Below, piece after piece: positions 34,104 through 41,875 of a stretch of 64,000 nucleotides of DNA (positions within the stretch are counted from its first letter, which is position 1; the number at the start of each line of letters is the position of its first letter). Origin of the DNA: Erythrobacteraceae bacterium CCH12-C2 (lineage in GTDB: Bacteria; Pseudomonadota; Alphaproteobacteria; Sphingomonadales; Sphingomonadaceae); contig LSKF01000001.1 in assembly GCA_001556995.1 (NCBI GenBank), positions 1-64,000 of the forward strand. The letters are read 5' to 3'. A model generated the notes under the pieces. The model was not told the origin of the DNA. It did not search any database and saw only the letters and a list, made by a program, of their open reading frames with translations. The position numbers and the translations under genes are program-made.

Positions 34104-35267
34104 TCAGTAAGAGCGGGGAAGGCCGAGCGACTGTGCAATGCCGTTCTTGACCATTTCGTTGGTGATTGGGCCGATCCGCCACAGGCGGCTGTCGCGCCAG
34201 TATCGCTGCATGTTGGTTTCGGCCGAATAGCCCATGCCGCCCAGCATCTGGATGCCCAGGTCGGCGGCCTGGTTGGCAGCTTCGGATGCATGCAGCTTCA
34301 GCATGTTCGCCTCGTTACCCACAGGCTCTCCGCGGGCTTGTTTCGTTGCGCAAAAATACAGGAGAAGCTCAGTGGTCTTCTGCATGGTCGCGATATCGGC
34401 GATGTAATGCTGCAAGGCCTGGAATTCGCCGATGTATCGGCCAAACGCCTTGCGCCGCATGACGTAGGCCAGCGCATCTTCCAGCACACCGTCGATCACG
34501 CCGAGGCAAAATGCGCCGACCATGATGCGTTCGTTGTTCAGCGTTGGCAGCAGCGTGTACCAGGCGTTGTGCGGTTCGGCGAGAACGTTCTCGTCAGCCA
34601 CGAACACGTTATCGTAAACGACCGTGCAACTGCCCATCGACCGCATCCCAAGCTTGGGCAGGGGGATGATCGAAACGCCTTGTGCATCGGCCGGAACCCA
34701 AAAAAGGGTCAGCCCCTTGTGAGCCTTCTCAACGTTCTTGTCCGAACGCGCGATGCACAGCAGATAATCCGCCACGTGGGCAGATGAGCTCCAGATTTTT
34801 TCGCCGTTGATTACCCAGCCGCCGTCAACCCGCTCTGCAGTAGTTGCCATACTGCCCAGAAGGTCGGTGCCGCCGCCTGGCTCGGTGAATGAAATGGCCG
34901 CCTTCAATTCACCGGCGGCGATCTTGGGCAGGTACTTGGCCTTCTGTTCGGCTGTTCCATAAAGGCCGATGGACTTCGAACCCGCGAACGAGGTGATACC
35001 CCAGATCCAGGCAAGACCGCCCAGCGAACGAGCGAGTTCGCGTGCCAGCACCATCTGCATAAGTACGTCGCCGCCCTGGCCGCCGAACTTCTCATCAATT
35101 CCAACGCCGTGCATGCCCGCTTCAGTAAACTTGTCCCACAAGGCGTGCGGATAATTCTCTTCGTCTGATTCCAGCTCGCGCGCCCAATCCTTGGGGCATT
35201 CGTTGTCCACCCAGCGCCTGATCACGTCGCGAAACGCGCGGTGTTCTTCCGGTAGATCGAAGTCCAT
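34104..35267 (-). CDS. Acyl-CoA dehydrogenase
   Basis: This 387-residue acyl-CoA dehydrogenase has FDLPEEHRAFRDVIRRWV, SFTEPGGGTDLLG, KAFGRYIGEFQ and QMLGGMGYSAETNMQRYWRDSRL segments and ends SLGLPRSY. It is closely similar in length and sequence to the protein at 25219. It is the first gene of the long leftward run, with the shared 16-bp palindrome 79 bases upstream. The two copies may form a heteromer, as some steroid acyl-CoA dehydrogenases do, or act at different chain stages. Confidence 0.92.
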   Translation of the reverse strand: MDFDLPEEHRAFRDVIRRWVDNECPKDWARELESDEENYPHALWDKFTEAGMHGVGIDEKFGGQGGDVLMQMVLARELARSLGGLAWIWGITSFAGSKSIGLYGTAEQKAKYLPKIAAGELKAAISFTEPGGGTDLLGSMATTAERVDGGWVINGEKIWSSSAHVADYLLCIARSDKNVEKAHKGLTLFWVPADAQGVSIIPLPKLGMRSMGSCTVVYDNVFVADENVLAEPHNAWYTLLPTLNNERIMVGAFCLGVIDGVLEDALAYVMRRKAFGRYIGEFQALQHYIADIATMQKTTELLLYFCATKQARGEPVGNEANMLKLHASEAANQAADLGIQMLGGMGYSAETNMQRYWRDSRLWRIGPITNEMVKNGIAQSLGLPRSY

Positions 35268-35345
35268 TTAGCTCTCTCAACACCCGCTCCGTTTGCAGCA
35301 GACGCCCTCTTGATTGCAAGGTGTAGGGAAAGCCGCCTGTCAAAA

Positions 35346-35361
35346 CCTATCTGCGGATAGG
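35346..35361. promoter_or_regulatory. Putative regulon operator, CCTATC-TGCG-GATAGG (perfect palindrome)
   Basis: Both six-base arms pair perfectly. This is the best copy of CCTNYC-N4-GRNAGG. It lies between the acyl-CoA dehydrogenase gene (79 bases) and the LuxR/MalT-like regulator gene (94 bases), so it may serve the catabolic run and autoregulation. Confidence 0.6.
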
Positions 35362-35454
35362 AATTGACCCTTGCAAGACGTGTTTCGGTGGAGGATAAGG
35401 GTTCCCGAAGTTGGCGGAACAGACCAACCGGGATGTGGGAAGAGGTTTGCAAGA

Positions 35455-38124
35455 ATGGGCGTGGTCCAGACGACCATCGTGCCGCCGCGTTCAGCGCGCG
35501 CATATGTGAAGCGTGACAGGATCGAGACCCTGGCGGGCAAGATCGGCGATTATCGCGCGGTAACGGTCATTGCGCCCGCTGGTTTCGGAAAAACCACGGC
35601 TATGCTGCGCTGGGCCGATGTGCTTTCCGAAAGCGGCCGTTCGGTGCTTTGGATTGCGGCGCGGGCCGGAATCGACAGCCTTGAGACCTTCCTTGAAGCC
35701 TTGTCGCAGGCCTGCACCGTGGCGGGACTGGGGGTTGCATCAACTGATCCGCGATCGTGGTTTGTGGAGCTGGGCAAGCGATCCGGTTCAGCGCCGATCC
35801 TGTTCATCGACGATGGCCAGTTGCTGCCCAAGGAAGTGCACGAATTTGTAGAGCAGCTTATCTTCAGCTCGCGCGATGGGCTGACCACGGTGATTGCTTC
35901 GCGCGGTGAAAACAAAGTGCATCTCGCCCGGCTGAGGTCGCTGGGATACCTGCTGGAAATCGGCATGCAAGACCTGTCCTTCAATGCCGAAGAGGCAAGC
36001 GCGCTATTACGGCAGGAGATTGGCTCGAAGCCAACAGCATCGCAGTTACAGCGCATGATTTCGGACACGCAGGGCTGGGCAACTGGCCTTATCCTCGCCT
36101 CGCAAACCTGGCACAAGGATAGCCTGCGGGAGGAGAAGCCGGAAAGGGCGGAGAGCCGACTGCGTTATGAATACGCCAGCTATTTCCACGAGGAAGTGGT
36201 GGAGGGCCTGCCCAAGGAGCTGCGCGACTTCATCATTGATACGTCCATCCTGAAGGAACTCACGCCTTCTGCTTGTGCAGCGGTGATCGGCCAGAACGAA
36301 GCGCGCCACTACCTCGACGAGGCGTTCGAGCGCGGTCTGTTCCTGATCGAGCTGGACCGCGAACTCGGCGAATATCGCCATTACAAGCTGTTTCGGGAAA
36401 TGGTGCGTGGGCGGCTGACCAAACTTGCGCCGCAACGGGCAGCGGAATTGCATCGCCGCGCCAGCCGCTTCTATGCGGTAACTCGCAATTATCACCTCGC
36501 GCTGGAACATGCAGAGCAAAGCGGAGATCAGGAATTTCTCGCCAGGCAGATCGAGAACCTGGCTGAACAGATGATCTATGCCGGTTTGCTACAACGGCTG
36601 GACGAATTGGCAAGCCAGTTGCCCTGGCAAGTTATCGAGGACAAGCCGGCAATGCTGCTTGCAATGTCGTGGCGGCGTAGCAGGCGGCTGGCTTTCAGGT
36701 CGGCAGAGCGGATGATCGAGGCCGCAGAACAGGCGATCGAGGCCAAGGTCGAGTCGGGTGAACTCGATGCCTACTCCGCGCGGCAGCTGAATTTCCACGT
36801 CCGCCACAGAATGCTGATGCTGGAAGCTGCGCGCGACAACATGGTGGCTGTGGAAGAGGGTTGCGGGCCCTTGCTGGCAGACCTTGGTGACGATCATCCC
36901 TATCTCAGCTGCACGCTGCTGGCACAGCTCTTGTCTGCGCGGCGGGAGCTCTATCATTTCCATGACATGCTGCGACTGGAAGGCGAACTGCGCAAGGCGC
37001 TGGCTCGGCCCGGCTCGACGTTCGCCTCCATCGCCCTGAAATCTTCTGTCGCGCCCACTCTGGTGGCGCAAGGGAAGACCGAAACCGCCAAGCAGTTTCT
37101 GCGCGAAGCACAAGAAATTGCCCGTCAACGCGAAGAGGAAGTGCCGGGGCTGGGCGCCTTGCCGGCCTTGCCCATGGCGGAAATCCTCTACGAGTGCGGG
37201 GAACTGGAGGAGGCCGGCAGCCTCGTCGATCAGTACATGCCATCCATCCGGCAATGGGGCTTTGTGGACCAGGTGGCGTCGGGATATCTGGTGCGTGCGC
37301 GACTTTCCGCCGCGGAGGGCGATCTTGCATCTGCTCTGTCGGTTCTGGAGGAGGCCCACCTAGTCGCCATCGAATGTGGCTTGGACCGGCTCAGGGCGAT
37401 GGTCGTCTCTGAACAGGTGCGCACCCTTATCAAGAGCGGCCAGTTGGAACAGGCGGAGCAACTCTTCTACTCCTGCGACCTCGTGACCGAAGGGGAGCCT
37501 GTTCCGACGCTTAACCCCTCTCGTCTCAACGAATGGCTGGCAATCGCCTGGCTGCGGATCGAGATGCACCGGTTCCGCCTGGTGCGTTCGCGCAAGGTTG
37601 CCAGGCGCTGGCTTGAATTCGTCCGGCGGCGCGGGGCCGTGCGCTCGGCCCTTTCGTTCGAGCTGTTGCTGGCGGAAATCGCGGTGCTGGCGGGCAACCG
37701 TTCTGAAGCGCGTCGATCTGTCCGTTCGGCTGTCGAACTGGCCGAACCCGGCGGCTGGGTGCGCCCGTTTCTCGATGAGGGCGAAGCAATCGGCTCGCTC
37801 ATTATCGAAGCATATAGCAGTGGTCCGATCCTGGACAATCCGGTCGACAAGTTTGCAGACCGGCTTGTGCGTTCGCTCACGGGCAATGCCCAGATCGAGG
37901 ATGAAGAAGGCGAGGAATTCGGTCCGAGTGGAGGCCTTTCCCTGCGCGAAATCGAAATCCTCACACAAGTCAGCGGCGGTTTGCGCAACCGCGAAATCGG
38001 TGACCGCCTGGGCCTGACCGAAGGCACCGTGAAATGGTACATGCAGCAAATCTACGACAAGCTTGGCGTGCGCCGTCGCCCGCAGGCCGTGTTGCGCGCG
38101 CGCCAGCTGGGGATTTTGTCCTGA
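35455..38124 (+). CDS. LuxR family, MalT-like ATP-dependent transcriptional regulator
   Basis: The protein of about 889 residues is a large ATP-binding LuxR regulator. It has a Walker A motif APAGFGKTT at residues 40-48, a likely Walker B ILFIDDGQ, a long helical TPR-like middle region and a C-terminal LuxR helix-turn-helix (LSLREIEILTQVSGGLRNREIG, then LTEGTVKWYMQQIYDKLGV). Such proteins multimerise on binding an inducer and ATP, then activate transcription. The ATG at 35455 has GAGG nine bases upstream; TTG codons further up are less likely. Its position between the two major catabolic operons makes it the leading candidate regulator of the island. Confidence 0.9.
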   Translation: MGVVQTTIVPPRSARAYVKRDRIETLAGKIGDYRAVTVIAPAGFGKTTAMLRWADVLSESGRSVLWIAARAGIDSLETFLEALSQACTVAGLGVASTDPRSWFVELGKRSGSAPILFIDDGQLLPKEVHEFVEQLIFSSRDGLTTVIASRGENKVHLARLRSLGYLLEIGMQDLSFNAEEASALLRQEIGSKPTASQLQRMISDTQGWATGLILASQTWHKDSLREEKPERAESRLRYEYASYFHEEVVEGLPKELRDFIIDTSILKELTPSACAAVIGQNEARHYLDEAFERGLFLIELDRELGEYRHYKLFREMVRGRLTKLAPQRAAELHRRASRFYAVTRNYHLALEHAEQSGDQEFLARQIENLAEQMIYAGLLQRLDELASQLPWQVIEDKPAMLLAMSWRRSRRLAFRSAERMIEAAEQAIEAKVESGELDAYSARQLNFHVRHRMLMLEAARDNMVAVEEGCGPLLADLGDDHPYLSCTLLAQLLSARRELYHFHDMLRLEGELRKALARPGSTFASIALKSSVAPTLVAQGKTETAKQFLREAQEIARQREEEVPGLGALPALPMAEILYECGELEEAGSLVDQYMPSIRQWGFVDQVASGYLVRARLSAAEGDLASALSVLEEAHLVAIECGLDRLRAMVVSEQVRTLIKSGQLEQAEQLFYSCDLVTEGEPVPTLNPSRLNEWLAIAWLRIEMHRFRLVRSRKVARRWLEFVRRRGAVRSALSFELLLAEIAVLAGNRSEARRSVRSAVELAEPGGWVRPFLDEGEAIGSLIIEAYSSGPILDNPVDKFADRLVRSLTGNAQIEDEEGEEFGPSGGLSLREIEILTQVSGGLRNREIGDRLGLTEGTVKWYMQQIYDKLGVRRRPQAVLRARQLGILS

Positions 38125-38127
38125 GAC

Positions 38128-38143
38128 CCTATCGAAGGTTAGA
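38128..38143. promoter_or_regulatory. Weak copy of the shared palindrome, CCTATC-GAAG-GTTAGA
   Basis: The left arm is consensus, the right arm is poor. It is 61 bases before the beta-keto acid cleavage enzyme start, a spacing similar to the better copies. Confidence 0.3.
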
Positions 38144-38161
38144 TTGCGCCCTCTTCCGCCG

Positions 38162-38177
38162 CTCCTACTCATAGGAG
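38162..38177. promoter_or_regulatory. Palindrome CTCCTA-CTCA-TAGGAG upstream of the F420 operon
   Basis: A perfect six-base inverted repeat with a four-base centre lies 27 bases before the GTG of the first gene. The following ATTGATA resembles the GAATTGA that follows the palindrome at 35346. It may be an operator with different phasing, or a leader hairpin. Confidence 0.4.
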
Positions 38178-38204
38178 AATTGATATTTCTGGCGGGAGAG
38201 CATT

Positions 38205-39134
38205 GTGGCCAAAGGCAAGGTAATCATCAGTTGCGCAGTGACCGGCGCGATACATACGCCAAGCATGTCACCGCACCTGCCGGTGACTGCCGATGAAATT
38301 GCCGAAGCTGCCATTGGCGCAGCAGAAGCAGGAGCTGCGATCATTCACCTGCATGCCCGCAATCCGCAGGACGGTCGCCCCGATCAGAACCCCGATCTAT
38401 ACGAGCCGTTTCTGAAGGTCATCAAGCAGCGCAGCGATGCCGTGCTCAACATCACCACCGGCGGCCACCCGTCGATGGCGCTGGAAGAACGGCTACGGCC
38501 TGTCACGCGCTTTGCCCCGGAAGTCGCCAGCCTGAACATGGGCTCGATGGGCTTTGGCCTGTTCCCCATGCTAAATCGCTACAAGGACTGGAAGCATGAG
38601 TGGGAGCCGGCCACGCTCGAGGCCTCGCGCGATCTCGTGTTCAAGAACACTTACAAGGATATCGAGGGGCTGCTGGAGCTGCTGACTCCGCTTGGCACCC
38701 GTTTCGAATTCGAGTGCTACGATACCAGCCACCTCTACAACCTGGCCCATTTCCTTGATCGCGGTTTGGTGAAGGCACCGCTGTTCGTCCAGACCTGCTT
38801 TGGTATCCTTGGCGGCATTGGCAGCCATCCCGATGACGTTTCGCACATGAAGCGTACGGCAGACCGGCTGTTCGGCGACCAGTACGAATGGTCCGTACTG
38901 GGCGCAGGGGCGCGGCAGATGAGCATCGTCGCCATGGCTGCGGCAATGGGTGGCAATGTGCGGGTCGGACTGGAAGATTCGCTGTGGGCAGGGCCGGGCA
39001 GGCTGGCCGAGACAAATGCCGAACAGGTGGCAACGGCAAGGTCTATCGTGGAAAGCATGGGCCTTTCCGTCGCGACGCCTGATGAAGCGCGCCAGATCCT
39101 GGATCTGAAGGGCGGCGATCGAACGAATGTCTGA
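38205..39134 (+). CDS. Beta-keto acid cleavage enzyme (BKACE, DUF849)
   Basis: The 309-residue protein has the family hallmarks: IISCAVTGAIHTPSMSPHLPVT start, IIHLHAR with zinc-binding histidines, a NITTGG strand and RVGLEDSLWAGPGRLAETNAEQV with the catalytic region. BKACE proteins split a beta-keto acid with acetyl-CoA, giving acetoacetate and a new acyl-CoA. The start is a GTG with GGGAGAG four bases upstream. It is the first gene of the rightward sulfatase/F420 operon. The substrate cannot be deduced. Confidence 0.9.
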   Translation: MAKGKVIISCAVTGAIHTPSMSPHLPVTADEIAEAAIGAAEAGAAIIHLHARNPQDGRPDQNPDLYEPFLKVIKQRSDAVLNITTGGHPSMALEERLRPVTRFAPEVASLNMGSMGFGLFPMLNRYKDWKHEWEPATLEASRDLVFKNTYKDIEGLLELLTPLGTRFEFECYDTSHLYNLAHFLDRGLVKAPLFVQTCFGILGGIGSHPDDVSHMKRTADRLFGDQYEWSVLGAGARQMSIVAMAAAMGGNVRVGLEDSLWAGPGRLAETNAEQVATARSIVESMGLSVATPDEARQILDLKGGDRTNV

Positions 39135-39158
39135 TCGTGGCATGATGCAGCCGGTTTC

Positions 39159-40871
39159 ATGACCCTGTTGCGTCTCCTTTTGGCCTGCATGGCTGCGCTT
39201 GGCCTGACGGGCTGCGTCAGTGATACCAGGCCATCTCCTGAAGGAACGCCGATTGCCCAGCGCCCGGACGTGCTGGTCATCGTTGCAGATGATCTTGGTT
39301 TTTCGGATATCGCGCCATACGGCGGGGAAATTGCCACGCCAAACCTCTCGCGTTTGGCGCAGCGCGGCATTCGGCTAACACAGTTGCACAGTGCCCCCTC
39401 GTGTTCGCCAAGCCGGGCCATGCTGTTTTCAGGAACCGACAGCCACGTTGTCGGCCTTGGCCCGATAGCGGAGGCCATTGCACCGCACGATCGCGGCCGG
39501 AAGGGTTTTGAAGGGGTGTTATCGAGCCGCGTGGCCTCCCTTGCGGAGCGCTTTGCCGAGAATGGCTACCGCACTGCCATGGCGGGGAAATGGGACCTGG
39601 GAATGGAGCAAGGGCAGCGCCCAGCGCAGCGCGGCTTCTCCAGCAGTTTCGCCTTGTTGCAGGGCGCGTCGAACCATTTTGGCTGGGGCGGTTTCAGCCG
39701 GGATGGCGATGGCCTGCGCGGCGCAACCTATTTGCTGAATGATACACCATGGACACCGGCGCAGAATTTCTATTCGTCCGATGTATTCACATCAATGCTG
39801 ATCGACCAGCTTGAAGCGGGCAACGACGTGGCTCCGTTCTTCGCCTACCTCTCGTTCACTGCGCCGCATTCGCCCTTGCAGGCTTTGCCGCAGGATATCG
39901 CCCGCTATGCTGATACCTATGCAGACCGGTGGGGCGCACTTGCCCGAAGGCGCGTAGAAGGCATGCATAAGGCAGGGATTCTGCAGTCCCGTTCACCCGA
40001 TACAGCTGCCCTTTTCGTGCAGTTGCAAAGCCAGTGGGATGCCCTCTCGCCCCAGCAGCGGGCCTTGGAAGCCCGGCGCATGGCGATCTACGCGGCCATG
40101 GTGGACCGAATGGATCACAACATCGGCCGTCTACTGGATGCCCTGGAAAGGACGGGGAAACTGGACAGAACGATTATCCTGTTCATTTCCGACAATGATC
40201 CTGCCAGTGAAGATCCGCGCCAGTATGCCGTAGTTTCCGGCTTTAGCGAGACTTACGGCAGCGCCGACAATTCGCTTTCGTCCATGGGAAGCGCGGCCAG
40301 TTTTGTTCTGCAGGATCCGCGCTGGGCCAGCGCAATTGCCGCACCATCACGCCTGTTCAAGGGCTTTGTTACCGAAGGGGGCACGCGGGTACCAGGTATC
40401 CTTGTCGCACCCGGCGTTTCGGCAGGTGCCACCAGTCACGCCGTGACACAATTTCCTGATGTCGCGCCGACTCTGCTGGCCCTGGCCAGTGTTCCCGCCA
40501 CCGATGACGTTGGTGGGCGAAGCGTTGCCGCGATTACAGGCAACAGCTTCGTGCCATCCTTGTTCGATGCTGCCGTGTTGCCGGATTACGAACCAGTAGC
40601 ATTCGGGTTCAACCGCCAGGGGCTGGTGCGGTTCGGCCAGTGGAAAGCCGTTCGTCTGGTCGGTCCGCCTGGTGACAGACAATGGCACCTTTATGACACG
40701 GCGGCTGACGCAGGCGAACTTCACGACGGGCAAGAACACGATGCTGCGCTTTTCGATAACATGATGTCGGTGTGGCAGGAATATGTGCGCGAGCATGGGC
40801 TGAACGAATCGGCGGACCTGCGCCAGACGCCCATGGGCGATCCGGTTCTCCAGAGGGAGAGAGTTCAATGA
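39159..40871 (+). CDS. Lipoprotein arylsulfatase family sulfatase
   Basis: The 570-residue protein starts with a lipoprotein signal peptide (lipobox LTGC, Cys19), so it is probably anchored facing the periplasm. The metal-binding VADDLGFSD motif (D44, D45) and the formylglycine signature CSPSR (Cys82) mark it as a Cys-type sulfatase. A maturing enzyme is needed to convert Cys82; none is visible in the window. It should hydrolyse sulfate esters. Its stop overlaps the next gene by four bases, tying it to the LLM and F420 genes. Confidence 0.9.
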   Translation: MTLLRLLLACMAALGLTGCVSDTRPSPEGTPIAQRPDVLVIVADDLGFSDIAPYGGEIATPNLSRLAQRGIRLTQLHSAPSCSPSRAMLFSGTDSHVVGLGPIAEAIAPHDRGRKGFEGVLSSRVASLAERFAENGYRTAMAGKWDLGMEQGQRPAQRGFSSSFALLQGASNHFGWGGFSRDGDGLRGATYLLNDTPWTPAQNFYSSDVFTSMLIDQLEAGNDVAPFFAYLSFTAPHSPLQALPQDIARYADTYADRWGALARRRVEGMHKAGILQSRSPDTAALFVQLQSQWDALSPQQRALEARRMAIYAAMVDRMDHNIGRLLDALERTGKLDRTIILFISDNDPASEDPRQYAVVSGFSETYGSADNSLSSMGSAASFVLQDPRWASAIAAPSRLFKGFVTEGGTRVPGILVAPGVSAGATSHAVTQFPDVAPTLLALASVPATDDVGGRSVAAITGNSFVPSLFDAAVLPDYEPVAFGFNRQGLVRFGQWKAVRLVGPPGDRQWHLYDTAADAGELHDGQEHDAALFDNMMSVWQEYVREHGLNESADLRQTPMGDPVLQRERVQ

Positions 40872-41869
40872 AACTTGGTGTCTGTTCGATGTGGGGCACC
40901 TCGCTCGATCTGTTTCGCAGCGAAGTCAGGCTGGCTGCAGAACTGGGTTATGAACTTGTCACAGTGGGGGATTCGCCATCGGGTTGGCATGAAATGGTCA
41001 CTTCGATGACGATTGCCGCGCTGGAAGCACCGGGCGCACAGATCGGTTCGCTGGTGACATCGCCGTTCATGCGGCACCCGCTGATTGCCGCAAATGCCTT
41101 TGCCACACTTGATGAATTGACTGGCGGCCGCGCTGTCCTGGGCTTTGCCACGGGTGGCAGCACCGTGCTGGCGATCGGTCGCCCGCCGGCCACACAGGCC
41201 GAAGTGCGCGCCGAAATTGCTGCCTTGCGCCAATTGTTTGCAGGCGAAGAATTCGAGTGGGAAGGCCGAACGGTCAAATCGCTGCGCTTTGCCCGTAACG
41301 TGCCGATCTATTATTCGGCCTTCGGTCCCAAGGCGCTGGCACTGGCCGCGCAGGTGGCCGACGGGGCGATACTGTTTGCAGGCGATCAGCACCTTGACGC
41401 AGTCGAAGCCCGGATCGCCATGCTGCGCGATGCGGCAACCAAGGCGGGACGCGATCCCGATGCGCTGGATATCTGGGTTACCAGCTTTATCTCGGTCCGA
41501 CCCCGGCGCGAGCAGGCCATAGAAGATCTCAAGGCCTTCATCGCGGTCAACGCCCTGGCCTTGCGTACGCCGCAGGCGCTTGCCATGTTGCCAGAGAACG
41601 TGCGGCCACTCGTCGAGGCCTTCCAGACGCGGTATGATCCTTCCGAACATGTTGTGGTTGGAGGCAAGAACGTCCGCCTGATGGATGAGATGGGACTGAC
41701 CGAATTCCTGCAGAATTTCGATACGATTGCCGGCCCCGAAGAGCACGTGGCCGATGTGCTCAAACGGCTGGAGGCAATCGGTGTCTCGACCGTGATCGCC
41801 GCCTTGCCAGGGCATGCCGACCCGCTAACCACAATCCGCGGCCTCGCCGCTGCACGAAAGAGAATGTAA
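40868..41869 (+). CDS. LLM class (F420-dependent) oxidoreductase
   Basis: The 333-residue luciferase-like TIM barrel begins MKLGVCSMWGTSLDLF and has ELVTVGDSPSGWHEM, LDELTGGRAVLGFATGGS and a late HVADVLKRLEAIGVSTVI. This pattern is common in F420-dependent oxidoreductases such as Mer-like and FGD-like proteins. The ATG overlaps the sulfatase stop by four bases, and FbiC follows six bases later. The F420 genes beside it support F420 as cofactor, although an FMN enzyme cannot be excluded from sequence alone. Confidence 0.85.
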   Translation: MKLGVCSMWGTSLDLFRSEVRLAAELGYELVTVGDSPSGWHEMVTSMTIAALEAPGAQIGSLVTSPFMRHPLIAANAFATLDELTGGRAVLGFATGGSTVLAIGRPPATQAEVRAEIAALRQLFAGEEFEWEGRTVKSLRFARNVPIYYSAFGPKALALAAQVADGAILFAGDQHLDAVEARIAMLRDAATKAGRDPDALDIWVTSFISVRPRREQAIEDLKAFIAVNALALRTPQALAMLPENVRPLVEAFQTRYDPSEHVVVGGKNVRLMDEMGLTEFLQNFDTIAGPEEHVADVLKRLEAIGVSTVIAALPGHADPLTTIRGLAAARKRM

Positions 41870-41875
41870 CGCGAT

